From Caldilineaceae bacterium (GTDB lineage Bacteria; Chloroflexota; Anaerolineae; Caldilineales; Caldilineaceae): a DNA stretch of 64,000 nt. Every line of letters begins with the position of its first letter. The first letter of the stretch is position 1. The position numbers were made by a program, and so were the translations under genes. The notes beneath the pieces were generated by a model. That model saw nothing but the letters and a program-made list of their open reading frames with translations. It did not search any database and was not told the origin of the DNA. Where the stretch lies: positions 186,001 to 250,000 of the forward strand of contig JAJEDI010000050.1 in the NCBI GenBank assembly GCA_022821585.1. Direction: 5' to 3'. Shown in pieces: positions 1-8,829 of this stretch.

Positions 1-655
1 CGTCTCGGAACGTGGGGTTGAGTTCATCTCTGTATGGTTCCATGAGCAGCACACCTTCCAAGTCCAGCTGGGACAGGGCCTCCGGATCGTAGCGGTAGAT
101 TGGATCGATGTTGGCAGGCCGGCCCGATAGAGCAGGCGAGTTTGCTGCTGACGCCCGCTGGGCCGAACCGTCGGTTTCGACTACGTTTCTGCCATTCTCT
201 TCACTCTGCGCGATCGCAGGGGCAATTGGCGCGTGCTCAACCGTAGGCCGATTCAGCGGCTGCGATACGGATACGGGAATCAGTTGGGCGACGCGCGTCG
301 AACTGGCAGTGGACCCGGACTGCGTGTTCTGCAACTGCGTTCCTGAGGTGGAGAGTGCCAAAGCAGAGGTAGGCACCGGCACGGGCACGGGGACCGGTCT
401 AAGGCCTTGTGAAGAGACTGGGGCGACGAGACGGCGGGGCAAATAGAGGCAACCGACGAGAACGACTGTAAGGGCGATTGTAAACTGTGACCTGAGCGGG
501 GAGCGCCGGCGCCGCATGCGACCCAACCAGGTGCCGGCTACCGGAGCCTTCTCTGTCTGCCGGTCTTGCGGTTGTGCTACAATTGAGGAGTGAAACCGGC
601 GCCATAACTGCTTCCACCGGTTCGGTCTGGGGCGTTGGAAGCTGCTCTCCACCAT
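1..655 (-). CDS. Membrane-anchored hypothetical protein, C-terminus cut by window edge
   Basis: An open frame reads leftward from an ATG at 655 and leaves the window without a stop, so at least 218 codons are present. The N-terminal part is basic and cytoplasmic-looking, rich in Arg. One hydrophobic segment lies at about 418-480 (IALTVVLVGCLYL). After it comes a low-complexity linker of repeated Pro-Val (about 370-410) and Ser/Thr/Gln-rich sequence. A more ordinary acidic segment begins near 120 (for example YRYDPEALSQLDLEG). This is the plan of a single-pass protein with an extracytoplasmic domain on a flexible stalk. The frame stays open upstream of 655 towards trmD, so the true start could be further right. 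I do not recognise the family. The gene is divergent from trmD. Confidence 0.6.
   Translation of the reverse strand, partial: MVESSFQRPRPNRWKQLWRRFHSSIVAQPQDRQTEKAPVAGTWLGRMRRRRSPLRSQFTIALTVVLVGCLYLPRRLVAPVSSQGLRPVPVPVPVPTSALALSTSGTQLQNTQSGSTASSTRVAQLIPVSVSQPLNRPTVEHAPIAPAIAQSEENGRNVVETDGSAQRASAANSPALSGRPANIDPIYRYDPEALSQLDLEGVLLMEPYRDELNPTFRD
575..583 (+). promoter_or_regulatory. Extended -10 promoter element upstream of trmD
   Basis: The sequence TGCTACAAT is a TGn-extended -10 hexamer (TACAAT) about 125 nt before the trmD start. No good -35 box sits 16-18 nt upstream. It lies inside the oppositely oriented hypothetical gene. The same TGn-TAYAAT pattern recurs before several genes of this window, which is the main reason to list it. 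Confidence 0.3.
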
Positions 656-709
656 GGAATCCGCCAGCTGCCGGAAATAGGCCAACCCCAGGGCCGTTAA
701 GAGGAAATC

Positions 710-1651
710 ATGGCCCAGAGTAACGTTCTGGAGCAAAGAGCGGATAACGAATCCGATAAAGCCGGTAATCAAGAGGAGGCTCCTCGCACCATCCACTTCG
801 ACGTATTCACCCTATTTCCGCCGATGTTTTTGGGGGCTCTTTCAGAGAGCATTCTGGCACGAGCACAGGAAAAAGGCATTCTTCAAGTAACGCTCCACAA
901 TATTCGAGACTACGCTACTGATCGACACCACACTTGTGATGGATACCCCTATGGCGGCGGCGGCGGGATGGTGATGCGTCCTGAGCCAGTGTTTCGTGCG
1001 GTCGAGTCTGTTCTGAGCCGGCCCTGCGGCTGGCAGCTACCGGCAGGAGCGGCCCACTGCGATCTGCCGCCCTGGAATCCGGATGAAGCGACCGTCTTAC
1101 GCAGGCCCATCCCGATAATCCTCTTGACACCGCAGGGCCGCCGATTCGATCAGGAGGTTGCCGCTCAATTCAGCAGGCAAAGGCGTCTGGCACTTATATG
1201 TGGACGATATGAAGGTGTCGACGAACGGATTCGGACTCAATTGATTACAGATGAGCTCAGTATTGGCGACTTCGTGCTCAGCGGAGGCGAAATCGCTGCC
1301 ATGGCGATCATCGATGCCGTAACGAGAACTCTGCCCGGCGTTCTTGGTTACGAGTCCGGCGCGCACAATGACAGCTTTTCTGAAGGAATGTCCGGCCTCC
1401 TTGAAGGGCCCCAGTATACCCGGCCCAATGCCTTTCGGGGAGAAGCCGTTCCAGAAGTTCTTGCCAGTGGACATCACGCCAAGGTAGAAAGGTGGCGCCG
1501 TGACCAGTCACTCCTGCGAACGCTTATGAGGCGTCCTGACCTACTGGTGCGAGCGGCTGAAACCGGGCAGCTGACTCTGGACGATCGCCGATTTCTTTCC
1601 AGTCAGGGTTGGCGGGCTCCAACAGATTCCGAGGGCCTCTTCCTCTCTTGA
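710..1651 (+). CDS. trmD: tRNA (guanine-37-N1)-methyltransferase TrmD
   Basis: Transfers a methyl group from S-adenosylmethionine to N1 of G37, next to the anticodon of a subset of tRNAs, which prevents +1 frameshifting; cytoplasmic. SPOUT-fold signatures are clear: GGGGGMVM at residues 82-89, LTPQG at 139-143, GRYEGVDER at 165-173 and [10 protein letters not shown] at 185-194. These build the trefoil-knot SAM site and include the conserved Asp of the YEGVDER motif. At 313 aa it exceeds the usual 230-260: there are about 27 extra acidic N-terminal residues, an insert around residues 103-132, and a short C-terminal tail. The start has GAGGAA eight nt upstream. The usual rpsP-rimM-trmD-rplS neighbours are absent, so the gene stands alone here. 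Confidence 0.95.
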   Translation: MAQSNVLEQRADNESDKAGNQEEAPRTIHFDVFTLFPPMFLGALSESILARAQEKGILQVTLHNIRDYATDRHHTCDGYPYGGGGGMVMRPEPVFRAVESVLSRPCGWQLPAGAAHCDLPPWNPDEATVLRRPIPIILLTPQGRRFDQEVAAQFSRQRRLALICGRYEGVDERIRTQLITDELSIGDFVLSGGEIAAMAIIDAVTRTLPGVLGYESGAHNDSFSEGMSGLLEGPQYTRPNAFRGEAVPEVLASGHHAKVERWRRDQSLLRTLMRRPDLLVRAAETGQLTLDDRRFLSSQGWRAPTDSEGLFLS

Positions 1652-2128
1652 CCGGGCTTGCAAAACCGTTGCCTCTCCGTTCGCGTTTCTGCACGGAGAA
1701 GCCGAGCAGGCGCGCGATTCCCACCTGCCCTCAGGCTACGTCCACCCCCGAAAAGTCCGTGAACAGGGCAATTCTACCACTGCAGATTGGTCGGATCCAA
1801 ATGAAATTCATACCCTTCCCGGCGACAGAATGACTACGAACGCAACTCAAGCAGTACGGAACGCGGGCGAAGTAGCTATTACATGAAATCTGGTTGATTT
1901 TAGAGTGGTGGACAGAACGGCACAAAAGAGGCATACTATGTCCTATCGGATACATGACACCACTTAAACGCGCCATTGCCGCAGATCGAAAACGAATGTT
2001 TGAATTCGTGGAGAGGACCGAGATGTGAACTGATTAATTTGGCCCCCAAAGATCTCCAGACTTCAAAGTAGACCGGGACGGTTACGCGGTACGCATTCGG
2101 GTGGAGCACGGGTCAGGGAGCAAGTCAA
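1652..2128. other. Intergenic region between trmD and the RRM gene
   Basis: I see no gene in these 477 bases. A weak stem (TCTCCG at 1674-1679 pairing with CGGAGA at 1694-1699) follows trmD but lacks a T-run. A possible promoter for the RRM gene has a -35-like TGGACA near 1909 and a -10-like TACTAT near 1934. That would leave a 5' untranslated leader of about 180 nt, a length often seen for cold-induced RNA-binding proteins. Both calls are weak. Confidence 0.3.
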
Positions 2129-2428
2129 ATGACCAAGCGTATTTATGTGGGCAATTTGCCCTACTCGGCGACCGAGGAGGAGGTCCGGGATCTGTTTTCC
2201 CAACACGGAAAGATCATCAGTGTGGCAATGATCACCGACAGGGAGACCGGTCGATTTCGTGGATTTTGTTTCGTTGAGATGGAGGACGATGCGGCTGAAG
2301 CAGCGATCGAGGCCCTGAACGACCAGGAGATGGGTGGACGCACGCTGCGGGTGAATGAGGCCCGTCCGCGGGAGGACCGCGGTGGTCAGGGTGGAGGTTA
2401 TCGAGATCGCGGCAGCGGTCGGTGGTAG
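2129..2428 (+). CDS. Small RNA-binding protein with one RRM domain and an RGG tail
   Basis: A 99-aa single RNA-recognition-motif protein of the cyanobacterial Rbp / plant glycine-rich type. RNP2 is IYVGNL at residues 5-10 and RNP1 is RGFCFVEM at 44-51, placing the aromatic residues that stack on RNA bases. Residues 83-99 form a short Gly/Arg-rich tail (RGGQGGGYRDRGSG) that probably adds non-specific RNA affinity. Such proteins bind single-stranded RNA in the cytoplasm and act as RNA chaperones, often induced by cold. A purine-rich ribosome site (AGGGAG) precedes the ATG. The gene is monocistronic, closed by a strong terminator 40 nt downstream. Confidence 0.93.
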   Translation: MTKRIYVGNLPYSATEEEVRDLFSQHGKIISVAMITDRETGRFRGFCFVEMEDDAAEAAIEALNDQEMGGRTLRVNEARPREDRGGQGGGYRDRGSGRW

Positions 2429-2467
2429 TCACCAGCCCAAAGTCATACCTCTATCCATAGCGGATTT

Positions 2468-2500
2468 GCCGCCTCGTGTCGTGGAGGCGGCTTTCTGTTT
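2468..2500 (+). terminator. Rho-independent terminator of the RRM gene
   Basis: A perfect 8-bp GC-rich stem (GCCGCCTC at 2468-2475, GAGGCGGC at 2484-2491) has an 8-nt loop and is followed by TTTCTGTTT. Confidence 0.85.
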
Positions 2501-2547
2501 CAAACGGGTTCGGGCGACCCGGTGAGCCCGCGCGGTGGAAAGGCTAA

Positions 2548-3228
2548 ATGAAGACACAAATTCGACTGGCGACATTGCGGGACGCGGCAGGCATACGGGC
2601 GATCTATGCACCGGTCGTGCGGGAAACACCCATTTCCTTCGAGGTTGTGCCGCCGTCAGTAGAGGAGCTTGGCGCACGATTGGGGAAGACAATAGACCGA
2701 TACCCATGGCTTGTTTGCACCGCCCGGGAGAGGGTGCTGGGCTATGCCTACGCCGGCGGACACAGTGAGCGGGCCGCCTACCAGTGGTCGGTTAACGTCT
2801 CGGTGTATGTGCATGCGCGAGCCAGGCGGATTGGCGTGGGGCGGGCGCTGTACGACACACTGTTTTCAGTTTTGCGCTTGCAGGGTTTCGTGCGGGCCTA
2901 CGCGGGAATCACGCTGCCGAACGAGGCCAGCGTCGGCTTTCACGAGTCATTTGGCTTCACGAGCGTGGGGATCTTCAGTCGAGTGGGCTACAAGATGGGA
3001 GCGTGGCACGACGTGGGTTACTGGCAGTTGACTCTTCAATCCAGCAACGGGCGCCCCTCGCCACCCCGGCCATTGCTCTCACTGATGGAAAACAGGAGTG
3101 TGCAAAGTACCTTGTCCGATGGTTCAATGGGAGTCGGCCGCGATATCGAGGCGGTTGTCAAGGCAGTTGATGCTCAAAACCTTGCCGAAGCGACTCGAGA
3201 AACGGAGCGGTCGGAGTTCACCAATTGA
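2548..3228 (+). CDS. GNAT N-acetyltransferase, phosphinothricin-acetyltransferase-like
   Basis: A GCN5-related acetyltransferase that moves an acetyl group from acetyl-CoA to an amine. The fold covers residues 1-165. The acetyl-CoA pyrophosphate loop is RRIGVGRA at 93-100, and the ITLPNEASVGFHESFGF stretch at 121-137 matches the Pat/Bar/YncA subgroup, which acts on phosphinothricin, methionine sulfoximine or similar amino acids. An extra tail of about 60 residues (166-226) has no recognisable domain and is not typical of the family. GGAAAGG lies just upstream of the ATG. The physiological substrate cannot be told from sequence. It is followed by the FdrA gene on the same strand, about 160 nt downstream. 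Confidence 0.85.
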   Translation: MKTQIRLATLRDAAGIRAIYAPVVRETPISFEVVPPSVEELGARLGKTIDRYPWLVCTARERVLGYAYAGGHSERAAYQWSVNVSVYVHARARRIGVGRALYDTLFSVLRLQGFVRAYAGITLPNEASVGFHESFGFTSVGIFSRVGYKMGAWHDVGYWQLTLQSSNGRPSPPRPLLSLMENRSVQSTLSDGSMGVGRDIEAVVKAVDAQNLAEATRETERSEFTN

Positions 3229-3390
3229 ATCCCCTACCGTCTTTGGCCCAACTCCCGATTGACTGTTAGAATGCCCGCGGAATCCTCTCGTGTCTGAAAC
3301 GATAGGCCCCAGTAACCTAGAAGAGACTTCATAGCGGCCGACCCAGTGCATTGGAGCGCCACTGTGGATGATCCTTCGATCCGGGACGAC

Positions 3391-5184
3391 ATGGCCGAAA
3401 CCAGCCCTGCCGCAACATTGGCCGAAATACGGGCCGGCTCTTACTACGATTCCGTCGTGCTGATGCTGCTTCAGCGCGCCTTGACCGAGTTGCCGGGAAT
3501 CATGGACGCCGGTGTGGTGATGGGCACACCGGCCAATAAGGAGCTGCTCGAACAGAGCGGCCTCTTGTCTGACGGCATTCAGGCTGCCGCCCCAGAGGAC
3601 CTTATTCTGGTTGTCAAGGCTGAGTCAGAAGAGGCCGGCCGCGCGGCACTGGCGGGGGTGGACGACCTGCTGGCTGCGCGCAGATCGCAACAGACCGACG
3701 GATACCGACCTAAGAGCCTGTCGTCGGCTACGCGGATGCTCCCGGAGGCGGAGTGGATTCTGATCTCTGTTCCTGGCCGCTACGCGACTGCTGTCGCGCG
3801 CGAGGCGCTCAACCTGGACAAAAACGTCTTACTCTACAGTGACAATGTCAGTCTCGAGGACGAGATTTCGCTTAAGGAGACGGGTGCGAGTAAGAACCGA
3901 CTGGTGATGGGGCCTGACTGCGGCACCGCACGCGTCGACGGAATTGGACTCGGCTTCGCGAACAGGGTCCGCCAGGGCAGGATAGGGATTGTTGCCGCGT
4001 CAGGTACGGGGCTGCAGACGGTGATGGTCGGCATCCACCGACTTGGCTGCGGCGTGTCACAGGCGTACGGGACAGGGGGTCGCGACCTATCGGCGGAGGT
4101 ACAGGCTAGGTCGGCGAAACATGCTCTGGCTTTGCTGAAGGAGGACGTGGAGACAGATGTTATTGCCATCGTGTCCAAGCCCCCTGCTGCAGCAGTTGCA
4201 CAGGACTTCCTGACAGAGGCGGCAGCGTGCGGCAAGCCGGTGGTCATCAATTTCATCGGGTATGGGTCTTCGCAAGAGCAGCTACCTACCGCGCCCAACA
4301 TCCACTTTGCCAGGACTTTGGACGAGACTGCCGAAATTGCGGTTTGTCTGACTACATCTGCCGACTCGCAGAGTTGCGTTGAGAGTGACACTCTGCCCAC
4401 GCAGGCGACGGACACGCCGCCCCGGTATGTGCAGCCGCCACAGCCGCATACTTTTCTGCGCGGGCTTTATTCCGGGGGAACTCTGGCTTACGAAGCGCTG
4501 TTCGTGTTGCAGGATTCGCTGCCTTCGGTCCGTTCCAACGGTCCCTTGCCGGGAGGGCAACTCCTGGACAACCCACACCGCAGCCAGGGTCACACGATTG
4601 TTGATCTTGGCGGGGACGCGTTCACGGTGGGACGGTTGCATCCCATGCTCGACAACGAGCTCAGAGTCCGCCGGTTGTTGCAGGAAGCGCAGGATCCTGA
4701 GACAGGGCTCATTGTTCTGGATGTCGTGCTGGGCGATGGAGCGCACGGGGACCCGGCCAGTGAACTGGCCCCGGCCATCGAAGAGGCAGTCGCACTGGCT
4801 GCTCGGAAGGGGAGAACTCTGCCGGTTGTAGCCGTGGTCATTGGCACCGACGCCGATCCGCAAGGGTTGGACCGACAGGTCGAGCAGCTCAAGGCGGCTG
4901 GCGCATACGTCTTTAGCAGGCATGACGATGCTATGTGTGCGGTTGCGAGGGCATTTGCAGGCGTCGGAGAAGGGCAGCCGTACGGTCTGCCGAAGTTGGA
5001 AGACGGCGTCCCGGACGCGAAGGAGGTCGCGAGCAACTCTTCTGCTTTCGCGGCCATAAATGTTGGTCTTGAATCTTTCACGGATAGTCTGCGGGACCAA
5101 GGTGCTGAGGTTGTGCATGTCGACTGGCGTCCTCCTGCGGGAGGTGACGAGAGACTTGCCAACTTGCTGACCCGACTCAGGTGA
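3391..5184 (+). CDS. FdrA-like protein (AllF-type carbamoyltransferase subunit)
   Basis: A 597-aa homologue of E. coli FdrA, built like the alpha and beta halves of succinyl-CoA ligase. The N-terminal signature (DSVVLM then LPGIMDAGVVMGTPANK) is diagnostic. A Rossmann/CoA-ligase region contains GPDCGTARVDGIGLGF and IVAASGTGLQ, and the C-terminal half holds GGDAFTVGRLHPM. In E. coli, FdrA with YlbE and YlbF has been reported to form oxamate carbamoyltransferase (AllFGH), which makes carbamoyl phosphate. The next gene is the YlbE-type (DUF1116) partner; no YlbF-type (DUF2877) gene follows in the window. I prefer the ATG at 3391 because it aligns with E. coli FdrA; the frame is open from a GTG at 3346. 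Function here is inferred from the family. Confidence 0.85.
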   Translation: MAETSPAATLAEIRAGSYYDSVVLMLLQRALTELPGIMDAGVVMGTPANKELLEQSGLLSDGIQAAAPEDLILVVKAESEEAGRAALAGVDDLLAARRSQQTDGYRPKSLSSATRMLPEAEWILISVPGRYATAVAREALNLDKNVLLYSDNVSLEDEISLKETGASKNRLVMGPDCGTARVDGIGLGFANRVRQGRIGIVAASGTGLQTVMVGIHRLGCGVSQAYGTGGRDLSAEVQARSAKHALALLKEDVETDVIAIVSKPPAAAVAQDFLTEAAACGKPVVINFIGYGSSQEQLPTAPNIHFARTLDETAEIAVCLTTSADSQSCVESDTLPTQATDTPPRYVQPPQPHTFLRGLYSGGTLAYEALFVLQDSLPSVRSNGPLPGGQLLDNPHRSQGHTIVDLGGDAFTVGRLHPMLDNELRVRRLLQEAQDPETGLIVLDVVLGDGAHGDPASELAPAIEEAVALAARKGRTLPVVAVVIGTDADPQGLDRQVEQLKAAGAYVFSRHDDAMCAVARAFAGVGEGQPYGLPKLEDGVPDAKEVASNSSAFAAINVGLESFTDSLRDQGAEVVHVDWRPPAGGDERLANLLTRLR

Positions 5185-5283
5185 GGTACAGGGACCATTT
5201 ACGCCTTTGCCGGCGGCGGACCAGGCGCGCAGGCAGAGGATCAGATCGACCGCCGACCAGACGGCGCCGGACGGAGTGGCAAT

Positions 5284-6531
5284 ATGGCAACCAGTATAGA
5301 CCGCGCCAACGCAAAGGCCGTAGAACGAATCGTTGAGGCCCGTCCTGTCCTGACAGGACTGGGCAAGGCGCTCGACCTGATTCCGGGCATGCATGAAGAC
5401 CTACTGCTTCATGCCGGCCCACCGATTGCCTGGGAGGAGGCCTCCGGACCACTTCGGGGGGCGCTGATTGGCGCATTGATATTCGAGGGAAGAGCCCGGG
5501 ACGAAGGGGAGGCAGAGCGGCTGATCGTCAGCGGTGCAGTAAGCCTGGCGCCATGCCATCACCACAGCTCGGTCGGGCCCATGGCTGGCGTTATTTCGCC
5601 CTCGATGGCGGTGTACGAGGTGGAGAACAGGACGCACGGGAACAGGGCCTTTTCAAATCTCAATGAAGGGTACGGAAAGGTCCTGCGTTACGGGGCCTAT
5701 AGCGAAGAGGTGCAGGAAAGACTGCATTGGATGCACGAGGTGATGGCGCCCGTGCTGGGCGCGGCGCTCGAGTCTAGTTCCGGGTTAGACATTCGCGCCT
5801 TGCTGGCGGAGGCGCTGCACATGGGCGATGAGGGCCACAATCGCAACAAGGCGGGTTCGGTGCTCTATACCAAGCAGCTGGCCCCGCACATCGTCAAATC
5901 TGCGCCAGACGCGGCCACGGCTGCCGACATTATTGAGGCCCTGGGCGACAACGCGCTCAGTGTCCTCAACCCGGTCATGGCGGCGTGTAAGGCGATGGCC
6001 GACGCAGGGGGCGAAATTGAGCAGAGCACCATTGTGACAACGATGGCCCGAAATGGGACGGAATTCGGCATTCGCGTCAGCGGATTGGGAGGGCGCTGGT
6101 TCACTTCCCCTTGTCCGCAGCCGGTCGGTCTTTATTTTCCGGGCTTCACCGCCGAAGACGGGAATCCGGATATCGGCGACAGTACGATCACGGAGACGGC
6201 CGGAATCGGCGCGTTTGCCATGGCGGCGGCGCCTGCAATCGTCACGTTTGTCAGCGGAACGCCCCAGGACGCGCTCAACGCCACTCTGGAAATGTACGAG
6301 ATTACGGCAGCCGAGCATACCTCATTTACGATTCCGCAGCTCGATTTCCGGGGCACTCCGGTGGGAATCGACCTGCGGTCAGTTGTAGAGACCGGAATCA
6401 CGCCCAGGGTCAACACGGGCATTGCTCACAGGGAGGCCGGAGTCGGCCAGATCGGCGCCGGACTGGTTCGCCCGCCGCTGGAGCTATTCACTGAGGCACT
6501 CATTGCTTTTGCAGAGGAATACGGATTCTAA
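5284..6531 (+). CDS. DUF1116 protein (YlbE/AllG-type)
   Basis: A 415-aa full-length DUF1116 protein. Recognisable stretches are PGMHEDLLLHAGPP near residue 40, an internal CHHHSSVGPMAGV near 97-109, VENRTHGNRAFSNLNEG near 117-133 and MGDEGHNRNKAG near 180-191; these His/Asn-rich blocks are the conserved core. The family almost always travels with FdrA, as here (99 nt downstream). In E. coli the homologue is a subunit of oxamate carbamoyltransferase, so a joint role in moving a carbamoyl group is likely. The exact substrate in this organism is unknown. It opens a run of catabolic genes reaching to the dihydropyrimidinase. Confidence 0.88.
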   Translation: MATSIDRANAKAVERIVEARPVLTGLGKALDLIPGMHEDLLLHAGPPIAWEEASGPLRGALIGALIFEGRARDEGEAERLIVSGAVSLAPCHHHSSVGPMAGVISPSMAVYEVENRTHGNRAFSNLNEGYGKVLRYGAYSEEVQERLHWMHEVMAPVLGAALESSSGLDIRALLAEALHMGDEGHNRNKAGSVLYTKQLAPHIVKSAPDAATAADIIEALGDNALSVLNPVMAACKAMADAGGEIEQSTIVTTMARNGTEFGIRVSGLGGRWFTSPCPQPVGLYFPGFTAEDGNPDIGDSTITETAGIGAFAMAAAPAIVTFVSGTPQDALNATLEMYEITAAEHTSFTIPQLDFRGTPVGIDLRSVVETGITPRVNTGIAHREAGVGQIGAGLVRPPLELFTEALIAFAEEYGF

Positions 6532-6584
6532 ACGCAGTAACTGACAGGATAGCCGACCACAACTGAATTCAGGAGAACAGGGCA

Positions 6585-7373
6585 ATGATCCCTTATGATC
6601 TTTCACAACCCCTCAACGCGGACTGCTCATTCTGGCCTTTCTATCCTCCCTTTGAGGTAAAGTACTTCAAGCGCAAGTCGGAGCACGGCGTCAATGCGCA
6701 GTACATACAGTCGTCGAATCACATGGGCACCCACCTGGATGCGCCGCGCCACTTCGTTACAAACGGTAAGACCATCGATCAACTTCCCCTGGACTGGCTC
6801 TACGGCGATGGCGTGATTGTCGACTTGAGCGACATGCTCGACGAGCTGGACATCTTTCGTCCCGAAGACATTGAGGAACGCGTGGAGGTACGGAATGGAG
6901 ACATTCTGGTCATCAATACCGGCTGGCATCGCTACTCCTTCCTGGCCGAGGAAGGAGACGAGGAGAAGTACATCCACCGTCATCCCGGGCCGCATCACAG
7001 CATTTGCGACTGGCTGATTGAGAAGGAGATCAAGGTCTGGGGCGTGGACATGATTTCGACCGATCACCCGATGAACCTGCCGATTGGGCGTTTCCTTGGC
7101 AAAGGAGGCCTGGAACACTGGCAGCGCGTTCGTAAGCAGTGCGAAGAGAAATTCGGCGGCTCGGACGCAGTTGATGAACTGTTCCCGGAGGAAGCCTACC
7201 AGCTTACTCACAACGCGCTCTTCCCCCATGATTGCGTTCACGTTGAGAATATGGGCGGCCAAATTGGGTCGCCGGAGTTGCAGAACAGGCGACTGACTTT
7301 GGGCATATTCCCGTGGCTGTTCAAAGGCGGAGAGGCGGCTTTCTGCCGGGCAGTGGCGTTCGTGGAAGAGTAG
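6585..7373 (+). CDS. Cyclase-family hydrolase (kynurenine formamidase-like, PF04199 type)
   Basis: A 262-aa metal-dependent hydrolase of the swivelling beta/alpha/beta cyclase family, which includes bacterial kynurenine formamidase, isatin hydrolase and amide hydrolases. The hallmark HMGTHLDAPRHF at residues 46-57 supplies His and Asp metal ligands; the later HPGPHHSI and GVDMISTDHP segments are the second and third family motifs. A good ribosome site (AGGAG) lies 10 nt before the ATG. It sits between DUF1116 and the molybdenum hydroxylase genes, so a role in opening or hydrolysing a cyclic amide in the same pathway is plausible. Sequence alone does not fix the substrate. Confidence 0.88.
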   Translation: MIPYDLSQPLNADCSFWPFYPPFEVKYFKRKSEHGVNAQYIQSSNHMGTHLDAPRHFVTNGKTIDQLPLDWLYGDGVIVDLSDMLDELDIFRPEDIEERVEVRNGDILVINTGWHRYSFLAEEGDEEKYIHRHPGPHHSICDWLIEKEIKVWGVDMISTDHPMNLPIGRFLGKGGLEHWQRVRKQCEEKFGGSDAVDELFPEEAYQLTHNALFPHDCVHVENMGGQIGSPELQNRRLTLGIFPWLFKGGEAAFCRAVAFVEE

Positions 7374-7444
7374 ACCGCTGTGATTCTCGTAGAGCAGACA
7401 CCATTTGTAGATGGCAAATGCAGCCGGAGTAGAGGGCGTGCAGG

Positions 7445-8329
7445 ATGAAACCGGCGGCCTTTGACTATTTCGCGCCCGGTACCTTAGACGAAGCTCTGGG
7501 CCTGCTGGCGGACTACGGAGGTGATGCCAAGCCATTAGCCGGCGGGCAGAGCCTTGTGCCGACGATGAACTTTCGCCTGGCCCAACCGGCCGTACTGGTC
7601 GATCTCAACGGCATTGACGAACTGTTTTTCATTCGAGAGGAAGACGGCGGGCTTCGATGCGGCGCAATGACTCGCCAGCGTTCGGTGGAGCGCAGTCCTC
7701 TGGTGCAACGAATTTCGCCTCTGCTCTACGAGGCCATGCCGCATATCGCTCATTCCCAGATTCGCAATCGCGGCACAATCGGGGGAAGCCTGGCCCATGC
7801 CGACCCGGCCGCGGAGTTGCCCGTGCTGGCAGTTGCCCTGGACGCCCGCATGTATGTGCGCAGCGTTACAGACGCGCGCTGGGTCGCGGCGCGAGACTTT
7901 TATGTCGGGCTGTTCGCCACCGCGATGCTGCCGGATGAGATGCTGGTCGAAGTGGCGTTTCCTGCCTTACCCCCTGGCAGCGGTTGGGCATTCGACGAGG
8001 TCGCCCGCCAGCATGGCAACTACGCTATGTGCGGGGCAGCCGCGGTGGTCGGGCTGGACGGCAGGGGGGTGGTAGAAAGAGCGAGGCTCGTATACCTTAG
8101 CGTCGGTGAAGGTCCGGTCGAAGCAGAGCAGGCTGAGGCGTTGTTGGTTGGAGAACAGCCCAATGCAGAGGCGATTCGGGCAGCCGCCGAAACGGCGGCA
8201 ACACAGGACGTCGACCCTGTTGGAGATATCCACGCCGGGCCGGCGTTCCGCCGTCACCTTTCACGCGTTATCGCTGAACGCGTGCTAACCCGGGCAATTG
8301 AGAGGGCAACCGAGGCCAACCGGCAGTAG
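7445..8329 (+). CDS. Molybdenum hydroxylase FAD subunit (CoxM/XdhB type)
   Basis: A 294-aa medium subunit of the xanthine dehydrogenase / CO dehydrogenase family. It binds FAD and passes electrons from the iron-sulfur subunit to the final acceptor. FAD motifs are present: AGGQSLVPTMNFRLAQP at about 32-48 and IRNRGTIGGSLAHADPAAELP at about 107-127. The C-terminal CO-dehydrogenase flavoprotein domain covers about 175-285. It is the first of the molybdenum hydroxylase genes, 17 nt upstream of the 2Fe-2S subunit. The start is an ATG preceded by GCAGG. Confidence 0.92.
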   Translation: MKPAAFDYFAPGTLDEALGLLADYGGDAKPLAGGQSLVPTMNFRLAQPAVLVDLNGIDELFFIREEDGGLRCGAMTRQRSVERSPLVQRISPLLYEAMPHIAHSQIRNRGTIGGSLAHADPAAELPVLAVALDARMYVRSVTDARWVAARDFYVGLFATAMLPDEMLVEVAFPALPPGSGWAFDEVARQHGNYAMCGAAAVVGLDGRGVVERARLVYLSVGEGPVEAEQAEALLVGEQPNAEAIRAAAETAATQDVDPVGDIHAGPAFRRHLSRVIAERVLTRAIERATEANRQ

Positions 8330-8346
8330 TGGAACGGGACTGAATT

Positions 8347-8829
8347 TTGGACCAGACGATCACTGTTACGGTGAATGGCCGCGAATATGAATGCTCGGTC
8401 GAGCCGCGCTTGTTGCTGAGCGATTTCCTGCGCCACGAAATTGGATTGACTGGCACGCATGTTGGCTGCGAGCACGGGGTATGCGGCGCATGTACAGTTC
8501 TGGTCGACAATGAGGCGGTCCGCTCCTGCTTACTTTTTGCAGTTCAGACGAACGGACGAGAAGTGGCAACGGTTGAAGGTTTGGACGGCGGTGCGCAGGC
8601 GTTACATCCGATACAGCACGGTTTTTGGGAAAGGCATGGGCTGCAGTGCGGATTCTGCACGCCGGGCATCCTGATGTCGCTGGTCCCGTTTCTGCAGGAG
8701 AATCCCAATCCGACGGAAGAGGAGATTCGCGATCTGCTTTCGGGCAACATCTGCCGCTGCACGGGATACCAAAAGATTGTAGAGGCCGTGCAGTTGGGCG
8801 CCAGATTGATACAGGAGAAATCCTCGTGA
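8347..8829 (+). CDS. Molybdenum hydroxylase 2Fe-2S subunit (CoxS/XdhC type)
   Basis: A 160-aa small subunit with two [2Fe-2S] clusters linking the molybdenum centre to FAD. The plant-ferredoxin-like cluster uses Cys41, Cys46, Cys49 and Cys61 (CEHGVCGAC and RSC). The C-terminal helical cluster uses Cys101, Cys104, Cys136 and Cys138 (CGFC and CRC). All eight ligands are present. The start is a TTG at 8347. The stop overlaps the GTG of the next gene by 4 nt (GTGA), so that membrane protein is probably translationally coupled. Confidence 0.94.
   Translation: MDQTITVTVNGREYECSVEPRLLLSDFLRHEIGLTGTHVGCEHGVCGACTVLVDNEAVRSCLLFAVQTNGREVATVEGLDGGAQALHPIQHGFWERHGLQCGFCTPGILMSLVPFLQENPNPTEEEIRDLLSGNICRCTGYQKIVEAVQLGARLIQEKSS

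Noticed and set aside
2505..2521. CGGGT-7-ACCCG stem resembling a tRNA T-arm
   Set aside because: The loop lacks the TTC start and there is no acceptor or anticodon arm around it.
4282..5394. 370-codon frame antisense to the FdrA gene
   Set aside because: It is a shadow of a strongly supported gene with clear family motifs on the other strand.
8625..8825. Upstream extension of the membrane-protein frame inside the 2Fe-2S subunit gene
   Set aside because: It overlaps the well-supported 2Fe-2S gene; the GTG at 8826 gives a 4-nt overlap and a membrane-type start.
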